Assembly (NCBI GenBank): GCA_025924755.1
Contig: JAICHT010000180.1
Span: 1 to 7,259, forward strand
Length of the DNA stretch: 7,259 nt
Direction: 5' to 3'
Source of the DNA: Chitinophagaceae bacterium
GTDB taxonomy: Bacteria; Bacteroidota; Bacteroidia; Chitinophagales; Chitinophagaceae
Made by a program: the position numbers and the translations under genes. How positions within the stretch are numbered: position 1 is the first letter of the stretch; every line of letters starts with the position of its first letter. This document shows positions 1-5,817 of the stretch, piece after piece. The notes beneath the pieces were generated by a model. It did not search any database. It was not told the origin of the DNA and saw nothing but the letters and a program-made list of their open reading frames with translations.

Positions 1-409
1 ATTAGATGAATTGATACCTGAAATTGAAGGTCATAAATTACCGGTGTTTTACGGCGGTCCGGTACAGATGAACACGATTCATTTTTTACACCAATATCCT
101 GAAAAAATTCCCGGCGGCGTGGAGGTCACCAAAGGGGTATATTGGGGCGGCGATTTTGATTCGGTAATTAAATTAATTAATAGTGGAGATTTTAACCGCG
201 ACCGAATCCGTTTTTATATTGGGTACTCAGGCTGGAGCACCGGGCAGTTGGAAACTGAAATGAACGAAAAAACCTGGCTTACCGTAGATGCCGCCCTCAA
301 CCTGATATTTCATAGAAACGCTGCGGAAATATGGAAGGACGCCATCAAACACCTCGGCGGCGATTATGAAATCATGATCAATTTTCCTATAGATCCGCAG
401 CTGAATTGA
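1..409 (+). CDS. yqgE: YqgE/AlgH family protein, 3' part (5' end outside window)
   Basis: This is the C-terminal part of a YqgE/AlgH (DUF179) protein. The open frame runs from base 2 and is still open at the left edge, so the TTG at 11 is an internal leucine and not the start. About 135 residues are visible; the family is usually about 185-190 residues, so roughly 50 are missing. Diagnostic stretches are GGPVQ at nt 53-67, FLHQYPEKIPGG shortly after, GGDFD in the middle, and the family hallmark GYSGWSTGQLE at nt 221-253, followed by a conserved tryptophan. No signal peptide or membrane segment is seen in the visible part. The biochemical role of the family is not settled: AlgH was linked to alginate regulation in Pseudomonas, and no enzymatic activity can be assigned from sequence. 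It ends 55 bp from the end of the convergent outer-membrane gene, and I see no strong terminator in between. Family assignment is firm; function is unknown. Confidence 0.9.
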   Translation, partial: LDELIPEIEGHKLPVFYGGPVQMNTIHFLHQYPEKIPGGVEVTKGVYWGGDFDSVIKLINSGDFNRDRIRFYIGYSGWSTGQLETEMNEKTWLTVDAALNLIFHRNAAEIWKDAIKHLGGDYEIMINFPIDPQLN

Positions 410-464
410 TATGGTAATATTGGGCAATCATAACGCCCCGTATTTAGTGCAGGGCTTTGTAAGT

Positions 465-1079
465 TTACCGCAAATAAAAACTTAAGCCGCCCTTTAAAAC
501 GATATTATTGAGTCCGTTTACATCATTGTATTTAAACGGCATCATATTATAACCAGCCGATAAATTGAAGCCAGTCTGCTTACCCGCACTCAACGGTATA
601 AACAAACCAAGTTCTGGCTGAGCTGCAAACCCAAACGCTGATTTATTGTCCGGGAACTCGCCATAGTATTTTCGGTAAGATATTAAATTACCACCGGCAG
701 CTAAAGCCACAAACGGTTCAATAAAGCTGCTGTTGGTAAAGCGGTATTTTACCTTTGCCATAATTGGTGATACCTGAACCGAGTTAATAACCACGGCTGA
801 TAAATCGCTTCCCGCAGAATGCAAAACCTGTCTTGGATATTTTTGGTAAAAGTCCTGAAAGCCGGTTTGCAGGCCTAAAGAAAGTTTGCTATTTACTACA
901 TATAATAAAGAAGCATCCCAGCCTCTTAAAGAAGTTTTATTAGTGATTGTTTTAAAGTTCCCCATTGGTATGCCGGCTGCATAATTTAAGGTAAGGTTCA
1001 GTCTTTTTTCCTGGGAATGAACCTGGGTTTGTATCAGCAACATCAACACTATAGGTAAAAGATATCTTTTGAGTTTCAT
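465..1079 (-). CDS. Small outer-membrane beta-barrel protein (PF13568-like)
   Basis: This 204-residue protein is predicted to sit in the outer membrane. Residues 1-22 form a Sec signal peptide: basic MKLKR, a hydrophobic core (YLLPIVLMLLIQ) and a likely signal peptidase I site around VHS-Q, giving a mature protein that starts near Q23. The rest has no hydrophobic helix. It has alternating hydrophobic/polar strands rich in Gly and aromatics, for example LNLTLNYAAGIPMG, WDASLLYVV, KLSLGLQTGF, SPIMAKVKYRF, FIEPFVALAAGG, FGFAAQPELGLFIPL, GFNLSAGYN and IVLKGGLSFYLR. About eight strands fit this length, as in the porin-like/OprF-like families common in Bacteroidota. No peptidoglycan-binding OmpA domain follows, so it is a bare barrel. 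It lies 19 bp downstream of the DUF4136 lipoprotein gene on the same strand and is probably co-transcribed with it. The ligand or role is unknown. The class is reliable; a specific function is not claimed. Confidence 0.8.
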   Translation of the reverse strand: MKLKRYLLPIVLMLLIQTQVHSQEKRLNLTLNYAAGIPMGNFKTITNKTSLRGWDASLLYVVNSKLSLGLQTGFQDFYQKYPRQVLHSAGSDLSAVVINSVQVSPIMAKVKYRFTNSSFIEPFVALAAGGNLISYRKYYGEFPDNKSAFGFAAQPELGLFIPLSAGKQTGFNLSAGYNMMPFKYNDVNGLNNIVLKGGLSFYLR

Positions 1080-1098
1080 AATTGTACTTTTAAGATGA

Positions 1099-1728
1099 CT
1101 ATTGATTTTTTAAATAAGGAGATTGATTAAACAATGCCTGTACCTGGCTGCTTACGTTATTGTTTTGAAAAACACCTTCTCCCCTTACAATACCGCTCCA
1201 CACATCTTTTATTTCATTATTCTGCTTACTGTTTTTAAGATCAAACATATCAACAGTTAATGCGTTTTCATTTATCTGGTACGTACCATAGTAGGTAGGA
1301 AAGTAATACGAATAATCCGGGTAACCCCACATATACGGATCGTAATAACTATTATAATAACCGCCATAATCTGTGTAAGAAACTACACCGGTAGCGGTAT
1401 TGGTTACACGGCTTACTGTTACGCCCAGGTCAGGCTTATCAGCTGTACTTACTCTTTGAAAACCTCTCTGTTGTAAAGCATTTATTACTTCAGTTACCAG
1501 TTGCTCATCATAGGGAGTATGCTCCCGTGATTGTAGCCTGTTATTAGAAACCACAGCTACAGAATCGGCAATACTAAAAGTTTTATAATTCGTAAACGCA
1601 GCACTGGTATCGTAGTTGGTAATATATATCCGGCTTTCATCTTCCGATAAATTATTCAACGGTTCTTTTACGCAACTACTTACAATAATACCAATTAGAG
1701 GAACATACCATAACAGCATCTTTTTCAT
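1099..1728 (-). CDS. DUF4136-type lipoprotein with tyrosine-rich segment
   Basis: This is a predicted lipoprotein of 209 residues from the ATG at 1728. An in-frame TTG two codons upstream (1734) would give 211 residues, but the ATG gives a clean MKKM signal start, so I chose it. The signal sequence runs to the lipobox V-S-S-C with C19 as the lipidated residue. After a short linker comes the DUF4136-like core: a Y-x-T-F strand motif (NYKTFSIAD, about 47-55), a helix with conserved QLVTEVINALQQRGF (about 76-90), then PDLGVTVS. Residues 118-150 are extraordinarily tyrosine-rich (14 Tyr in 33 residues, plus W and F). The C-terminal part resumes with ALTVDMFDLKNS and a WSGIVRGEGVF strand, typical of the family. 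DUF4136 members are envelope lipoproteins of unknown function. This is the first gene of a two-gene unit with the beta-barrel gene downstream, which suggests a joint envelope role (inference). Confidence 0.8.
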   Translation of the reverse strand: MKKMLLWYVPLIGIIVSSCVKEPLNNLSEDESRIYITNYDTSAAFTNYKTFSIADSVAVVSNNRLQSREHTPYDEQLVTEVINALQQRGFQRVSTADKPDLGVTVSRVTNTATGVVSYTDYGGYYNSYYDPYMWGYPDYSYYFPTYYGTYQINENALTVDMFDLKNSKQNNEIKDVWSGIVRGEGVFQNNNVSSQVQALFNQSPYLKNQ

Positions 1729-1776
1729 ACGCAACGATTTTAATGGTAAAGATTTGATTATAAAGTATTATTAAAA

Positions 1777-1806
1777 CAAATTCAATACCCATATTGGTAT
1801 GTGCAA
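1777..1806 (-). promoter_or_regulatory. Candidate promoter of the lipoprotein/beta-barrel unit
   Basis: Reading leftward, a TTG (-33 type, 1806-1804) is followed after 19 bp by TGAATTTG (1784-1777), one mismatch from the Bacteroidota -7 consensus TAnnTTTG. The start of transcription would fall near 1770, leaving about 40 nt of leader before the ATG at 1728. The spacer contains ATACC-N6-GGTAT (1785-1800), an imperfect palindrome that could be an operator. This rests on pattern matching alone. Confidence 0.3.
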
Positions 1807-1932
1807 GCTGTTAACATTAAATAAAATTTGCTGATGTTTTCCAGGTAACAATCGAACAAAAAAACAGAAATGCAATACCGAAAATTAGGAACGGCAATAT
1901 ATGAGATAACTGATGCCTTAACGGCTGCAAAC

Positions 1933-1964
1933 AAAAAAGCCCTGCATATTGCAAGGCTTTTTTT
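1933..1964 (-). terminator. Bidirectional rho-independent terminator after atpDC
   Basis: A hairpin has arms AAAAAAGCC-C-TGCA (1933-1946) and TGCA-A-GGCTTTTTTT (1950-1964) around a 3-nt loop TAT, with a single C/A mismatch. Seven T follow on the plus strand, and six A precede it, which give six U on the minus-strand transcript. It starts about 17 nt beyond the atpC stop codon (1982), which fits termination of the leftward atpD-atpC transcript. It is symmetric enough to also stop rightward transcription running towards atpC antisense. Confidence 0.85.
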
Positions 1965-1981
1965 ATTTATACTGAAAATAT

Positions 1982-2239
1982 TTATTCTATTACGGAAGCC
2001 CCTTCTACCAGCACCGTTACTTTATTGTTCAGCACTTCCACAAATCCACCCTGAATATCAAAATTGGCGGAATGCGCCTGCTTATCGCGCAAAACCTTTA
2101 TGCGTCCCGATTTTAAGGCACTTACCAGGGGCGCATGTTTATCCAACACTTCAAACGAACCGCTGATGCCGGGCATTTGAACACCATATACTTCGCCACT
2201 AAATAATTTCCGTTCGGGTGTTAATATTTCTAAAGTCAT
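1982..2239 (-). CDS. atpC: F1 ATP synthase epsilon subunit, short form
   Basis: Epsilon subunit of the F1Fo ATP synthase, part of the central rotor stalk that couples Fo rotation to the beta subunits on the cytoplasmic face. The protein has 85 residues and consists only of the N-terminal beta-sandwich: MTLEILTPERKLFSGEV at the start, then the loop VQMPGISGSFEVLDKHAPLVSAL, which carries the family's G-x-F-x-(V/I)-L-x-x-H-A-P signature, and the GGFVEV-x5-VTVLVE strands at the end. The E. coli protein has about 139 residues, the extra part being a two-helix domain that inhibits ATP hydrolysis; this domain is absent here. The stop is followed directly by a terminator and there is no frameshift-like extension, so the short form appears genuine and not truncated. 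It is the second gene after atpD, 62 bp downstream. The ATG is preceded by GACAAA, with no Shine-Dalgarno sequence. Confidence 0.95.
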   Translation of the reverse strand: MTLEILTPERKLFSGEVYGVQMPGISGSFEVLDKHAPLVSALKSGRIKVLRDKQAHSANFDIQGGFVEVLNNKVTVLVEGASVIE

Positions 2240-2269
2240 TTTGTCAATTTGAGATTTGTCAATTTTAGA
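2240..2269. repeat. 15-bp tandem repeat in the atpD-atpC spacer
   Basis: Two adjacent 15-bp units, TTTGTCAATTTGAGA (2240-2254) and TTTGTCAATTTTAGA (2255-2269), differ at one base. The repeat abuts the atpC start codon: on the coding strand each unit ends in ATTGACAAA and the second copy is followed directly by the ATG. Next to it, AGATTT (2267-2272) pairs with AAATCT at 2281-2286 or at 2288-2293, so a weak A/T-rich hairpin can form between the two genes. Confidence 0.75.
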
Positions 2270-2301
2270 TTTTAAATTAGAAATCTTAAATCTGCAATAA
2301 A

Positions 2302-3801
2302 TTATCCTTGTGCCTGCGCCAATAACTTTTTACCTTTCTCAATCGCATCATCAATAGAACCTACAAGGTTAAATGAAGCTTCAGGATACTCATCTACTTC
2401 ACCATCCATAATCATATTAAAACCCCGTATAGTTTCTTCAATAGGCACCAACACTCCTTTCAAACCAGTAAACGCTTCGGCTACGTGGAACGGCTGAGAC
2501 AGGAAACGCTGCACCCTGCGGGCACGCGATACAATTAATTTATCTTCATCGCTTAATTCATCCAAACCAAGGATGGCGATAATATCCTGCAGCTCCTTAT
2601 AACGTTGCAATATCATTTTTACCCGCTGGGCCGTATTATAATGTGCATCGCCTACTACCTGCGGCATCAAAATACGGGAAGTTGAATCCAATGGATCAAC
2701 CGCCGGATAAATACCCAAGTCAGCAATTTTACGGCTTAATACTGTAGTAGCATCGAGGTGGGCAAATGTAGTAGCCGGGGCGGGATCGGTCAGGTCATCC
2801 GCAGGTACATATACTGCCTGTACGGAAGTGATAGATCCGTTTTTGGTAGAGGTAATACGCTCCTGCATCAAACCCATTTCTGTAGCTAGTGTAGGTTGAT
2901 ATCCTACCGCCGATGGCATACGACCCAACAAAGCTGATACCTCGGAACCGGCTTGCGTAAAGCGGAAAATATTATCAACAAAGAAAAGGATATCACGGCC
3001 TTTGCCAGTGCCATCGCCATCTCGGAAGTATTCTGCAATGGTAAGACCGGAAAGGGCTACACGGGCACGGGCGCCGGGCGGTTCATTCATCTGTCCAAAA
3101 ACAAAAGTTGCTTTTGAATCAGAAAGTTCAGCCATATTTACTTTGCTCAAATCCCATCCGCCTTCTTCCATACTGTGTTTAAAGGCATCGCCATATTTCA
3201 TAATACCCGCTTCAATCATCTCCCGCATCAGGTCATTCCCTTCACGGGTTCTTTCACCTACGCCGGCAAATACAGATAAGCCCGAATAAGCTTTGGCAAT
3301 ATTATTAATTAACTCCTGTATCAATACGGTTTTACCAACACCGGCACCACCAAAAAGACCGATCTTACCACCTTTTGCATAAGGTTCAATAAGGTCAATT
3401 ACTTTGATACCAGTATATAAAACTTCTGTAGCTGTTGACAAAAATTCAAAAGCAGGTGGTTTGGCATGTATTGGCCTACCGTTTACTTTAGGTACCGGAG
3501 GAAGTCCGTCAATAGGGTCGCCGGTTACATTAAACAGCCGTCCTTTGATATCTTCCCGGGCAGGCATAGTAATAGGAGCTCCAGTATCTACGGCATCTAC
3601 GCCACGCATCAGGCCCTCAGTTCCATCCATGGCTATACAACGAACACTATCTTCGCCTAAATGTTGCTGTACTTCCATTACCAGCGTTTCGCCGCTGTCG
3701 CGCTTAATTTCCAATGCGCTGAAAATCTCAGGCAGCTGCCCGTCAAATTGTACATCCACAACAGCGCCGATAATTTGTTTTACCTTACCAACTTTTGCCA
3801 T
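2302..3801 (-). CDS. atpD: F1 ATP synthase beta subunit
   Basis: Catalytic beta subunit of the F1Fo ATP synthase: three copies alternate with alpha and make ATP from ADP and phosphate. The protein has 499 residues and is complete, with ATG at 3801. It has the N-terminal beta-barrel (1-80), then the nucleotide-binding domain with Walker A GGAGVGKT (151-158), the catalytic-glutamate segment GERTREGND (182-190, E183), GQMNEPPGARARVAL (236-250), Walker B ILFFVDN (271-277, D276) and the PROSITE-type signature PAVDPLDSTS (366-375) preceded by Y365. The C-terminal domain carries the DELSDED loop (414-420) that contacts gamma. All key residues are present. E. coli beta is about 460 residues. The excess lies mainly in residues about 196-227 (an insert containing FKHSMEEGGWDLSK) and a short GDGTGK insert near 261-266. 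Only atpC follows; the other subunit genes are not adjacent, so the operon is split. Confidence 0.98.
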   Translation of the reverse strand: MAKVGKVKQIIGAVVDVQFDGQLPEIFSALEIKRDSGETLVMEVQQHLGEDSVRCIAMDGTEGLMRGVDAVDTGAPITMPAREDIKGRLFNVTGDPIDGLPPVPKVNGRPIHAKPPAFEFLSTATEVLYTGIKVIDLIEPYAKGGKIGLFGGAGVGKTVLIQELINNIAKAYSGLSVFAGVGERTREGNDLMREMIEAGIMKYGDAFKHSMEEGGWDLSKVNMAELSDSKATFVFGQMNEPPGARARVALSGLTIAEYFRDGDGTGKGRDILFFVDNIFRFTQAGSEVSALLGRMPSAVGYQPTLATEMGLMQERITSTKNGSITSVQAVYVPADDLTDPAPATTFAHLDATTVLSRKIADLGIYPAVDPLDSTSRILMPQVVGDAHYNTAQRVKMILQRYKELQDIIAILGLDELSDEDKLIVSRARRVQRFLSQPFHVAEAFTGLKGVLVPIEETIRGFNMIMDGEVDEYPEASFNLVGSIDDAIEKGKKLLAQAQG

Positions 3802-3872
3802 AATTAGCTTTTATATAGAAAGTTTATTGTAAAAAGTATTGAAAATCAAGAACTGCCCTAATTTTCAGGGTG

Positions 3873-3903
3873 CAAAGGTAAGGGTAAGATGATAAATTGC
3901 CAA
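3873..3903 (-). promoter_or_regulatory. Candidate atpD-atpC promoter
   Basis: On the minus strand TTG (3903-3901) is followed after 20 bp by TACCTTTG (3880-3873), a perfect match to the Bacteroidota -7 consensus TAnnTTTG. Transcription would start near 3866, giving a leader of about 65 nt before the atpD ATG. A small inverted repeat CCCT-N7-AGGG (3856-3870) lies at the predicted start of the transcript. This is the best promoter match in the window. Confidence 0.5.
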
Positions 3904-3929
3904 TTTGTAGCGTATCACAAATACGTATT
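3903..3929. promoter_or_regulatory. Inverted repeats upstream of the atpD promoter (possible operator)
   Basis: ATTTGT-N8-ACAAAT (3903-3922) has perfect 6-bp arms. It overlaps a perfect 10-bp palindrome AATACGTATT (3920-3929); CGTAT (3911-3915) also pairs with ATACG (3921-3925). The cluster begins at the predicted -33 element of atpD and extends upstream of it, the usual place for an activator or repressor site. The first repeat loosely resembles Crp/Fnr-family sites, which have TTG and CAA half-sites, but the regulator is unknown. Confidence 0.25.
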
Positions 3930-4115
3930 AACAGAATAAAATAAGGGAGTGATCTTATTGCAAATCTATAAAAGTTGCGAAAGCCCTTTCAATGATATGA
4001 GTAGCTTTTACCAGCGCTTTACTTAAAATGGCAGGTAATTATCAAAGCCAAAGCAGCCGTCTTTTGATATATAAGGGCATTTACCTTAGGCACAGCTTTT
4101 GCAAAATCCAGTAAT

Positions 4116-5768
4116 ATGAAGAATGTACTCATCAATTCCGTATTTCTATGTAGCTTATTTATATCTGCCTGCAATACTGGCATAAACGGTAACAAAACCA
4201 ATGATAATGATAGTACTCAAAAAGCAGAAAGGAAAATTTCTAAAAGAGATATCAGTATCACTAAAGCTAACGCCTACAATGACCTGTTTTTAGACAGTGC
4301 CACGGTAGCTGCATTTATTGCACAAAAAAAATTGCCTGATTCTATATCCCTCCGTATGCGCAGTTTTTATAATGCCCGCAATTACCAGTTTGCCTGGTTT
4401 TCCAGCGACGGTTTAACCGAACAGGCAAGAGGATTCTGGAACCTGATTGATTATCGCACCTCCAATCATCACGATTCTACCCTGCAGGATAAAGCACTGG
4501 CTAAGAAAATGAATAACCTTATAGCTTTAGAAGATCCAGCCTTCAAAGCTTCCGATAAATCTACCATTAATACAGAGCTGACACTCACACAATATTTTGT
4601 AAAGTACATCTATAACACCTACGACGAAGGATATGTAAAACGAAAAGAGATGGAGCGGTTTGTACCCCGCAAAAAGGAAGAAGCGATGTACCTGGCCGAT
4701 TCACTACTAAATAAAAAACATAAAGACAATAAATATTTTGAGGATGTAAACGAACGCTACAAGCAATTAAAGACGCAACTGGCCAGGTACTACGAAATAG
4801 CAAAAAAAGGAGGATGGCAACCTATTAAGGCTGCAGATAAAATATACAAAAAAGGAATGACTTCGCCAGTTGTTTCCAGTATAAAAAAAAGGTTGCAACT
4901 ATCGGGTGATATGCCGGCAAACGATACCAGCCAGGTATTTGACGACACTTTGGTACAGGCCGTTGAAAGCTTTCAAAGAAGTATGGGCTACACTCCAACC
5001 GGCTTGGTTACGCATATTTTAATAAAGGACATGAATGTACCTGTAACGGAGCGTATACAACAGATTTTAATGAATATGGGCCGTATGCGCTGGATGCCCA
5101 ATGAGCCATCCGGAAGTTTGATTGTGGTGAATATACCCGAATTTGTATTACACGTATATGAAGGAAAGAAAAAAGCATTTGATATGAATGTGGTTGTGGG
5201 TAAAGACGGGCATAATACCACTATGTTTACCGGCGATTTGAACCAGATTGTTTTTAGTCCGTATTGGAACGTACCGCAAAGTATTGTGGAAAATGAAATT
5301 GTTCCGAAAATGCAAAGTGATCCGGATTATTTAACCAAGAATAATATGGAAGTTACCGGTACCGAAGATGGGTTGCCTGTAGTACGTCAGTTACCCGGAC
5401 CAGACAACTCACTGGGAAGAGTAAAGTTCTTATTCCCCAACAGCTTTAATATTTACTTTCACGATACCAATGCAAAAAGTTTGTTCAATCAGGATAAAAG
5501 AGCTTACAGTCACGGCTGCATCCGGCTGAGCCAACCCGAAAAAATGGCAGAATACCTTTTAAGAAATCAGCCAGAATGGACATCCGAAAAAATTGAGGAT
5601 GCCATGAACAGCGGTAAAGAGCAATATGTAAAACTAAAGAAGGCAGTCCCGGTTTTTATTACTTATTACACCGCCTGGGTTGATGACGATGGACAGCTAA
5701 ATTTTAGAGATGATATTTACGGCCATGATACTACTTTAAGCAGAAAGATGTTTGTAAACGGCCTGTAG
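4116..5768 (+). CDS. L,D-transpeptidase, YcbB/LdtD-like lipoprotein
   Basis: Predicted periplasmic, lipid-anchored L,D-transpeptidase of 550 residues that would form 3-3 peptidoglycan cross-links or attach substrates to meso-diaminopimelate stems. The N-terminus is a lipoprotein signal: MKNVLINSVFLCSLF, then lipobox I-S-A-C with C19. A polar linker (20-50) follows, then a scaffold domain with YNARNYQFAWFSSDGLTEQA (about 85-104), as in the YcbB N-terminal domain. A PG_binding_1-like helical domain lies at about 246-306 (SSIKKRLQLSGD, then VESFQRSMGYTPTG). The YkuD catalytic domain runs from about 334 to 515 (SLIVVNIPEFVLHVYEG at its start). It has the conserved histidine in YFHDT (H449) and the active-site motif YSHGCIR with H466 and C468. 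All catalytic residues are present, and length and domain order match the YcbB group. The next gene begins 49 bp downstream on the same strand. Function is well supported; the precise in vivo substrate is not. Confidence 0.92.
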   Translation: MKNVLINSVFLCSLFISACNTGINGNKTNDNDSTQKAERKISKRDISITKANAYNDLFLDSATVAAFIAQKKLPDSISLRMRSFYNARNYQFAWFSSDGLTEQARGFWNLIDYRTSNHHDSTLQDKALAKKMNNLIALEDPAFKASDKSTINTELTLTQYFVKYIYNTYDEGYVKRKEMERFVPRKKEEAMYLADSLLNKKHKDNKYFEDVNERYKQLKTQLARYYEIAKKGGWQPIKAADKIYKKGMTSPVVSSIKKRLQLSGDMPANDTSQVFDDTLVQAVESFQRSMGYTPTGLVTHILIKDMNVPVTERIQQILMNMGRMRWMPNEPSGSLIVVNIPEFVLHVYEGKKKAFDMNVVVGKDGHNTTMFTGDLNQIVFSPYWNVPQSIVENEIVPKMQSDPDYLTKNNMEVTGTEDGLPVVRQLPGPDNSLGRVKFLFPNSFNIYFHDTNAKSLFNQDKRAYSHGCIRLSQPEKMAEYLLRNQPEWTSEKIEDAMNSGKEQYVKLKKAVPVFITYYTAWVDDDGQLNFRDDIYGHDTTLSRKMFVNGL

Positions 5769-5817
5769 CATCTGCCATTTTCCAGTAACTTGCACCGTTC
5801 AGTATTAAACCTGTTTC

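Larger units (their letters stand above)
3802..4115. other. Divergent intergenic region between atpD and the transpeptidase gene
   Basis: These 314 bp hold no credible gene. The left half contains the atpD promoter and inverted repeats described separately. The right half (about 3940-4115) must carry the start signals of the rightward L,D-transpeptidase gene. The only near match to a -7 box there is TACCTTAG (4082-4089), one mismatch, with TTTTG 15 bp upstream, too close for the usual spacing, so I do not call a promoter. No tRNA or riboswitch fold was recognised. Confidence 0.6.

Noticed and set aside
422..455. GGGC/GCCC/GGGC arms between yqgE and the beta-barrel gene as a terminator
   Set aside because: Stems are only 4 bp with 9-13 nt loops and no proper T-run. 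They are too weak to call even though the convergent context would suit a terminator.
1729..1734. TTG at 1734 as start of the DUF4136 lipoprotein
   Set aside because: An ATG two codons downstream gives a normal MKKM signal-peptide start and a well placed lipobox.
1870..2166. Plus-strand open frame of 98 codons as an intact gene
   Set aside because: It runs straight through the terminator hairpin and then antisense to atpC. The residues after the first 14 codons look like non-coding translation.
2246..2263. TTGACA-like sequences in the atpD-atpC spacer as sigma70 -35 boxes for atpC
   Set aside because: They are part of the tandem repeat, have no matching downstream box in either consensus, and Bacteroidota do not use this -35 sequence.
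3002..3832. Several plus-strand open frames opposite atpD
   Set aside because: They are antisense to a highly conserved gene, have low-complexity composition and no recognisable domain, and overlap each other in different frames.
4062..4089. TTTTG-N15-TACCTTAG as promoter of the L,D-transpeptidase gene
   Set aside because: The -7 box has a mismatch and the spacing is several bases too short.
4585..5221. Minus-strand open frames within the L,D-transpeptidase gene
   Set aside because: They are antisense shadows of a gene with complete catalytic and PG-binding motifs, and they show no domain of their own.
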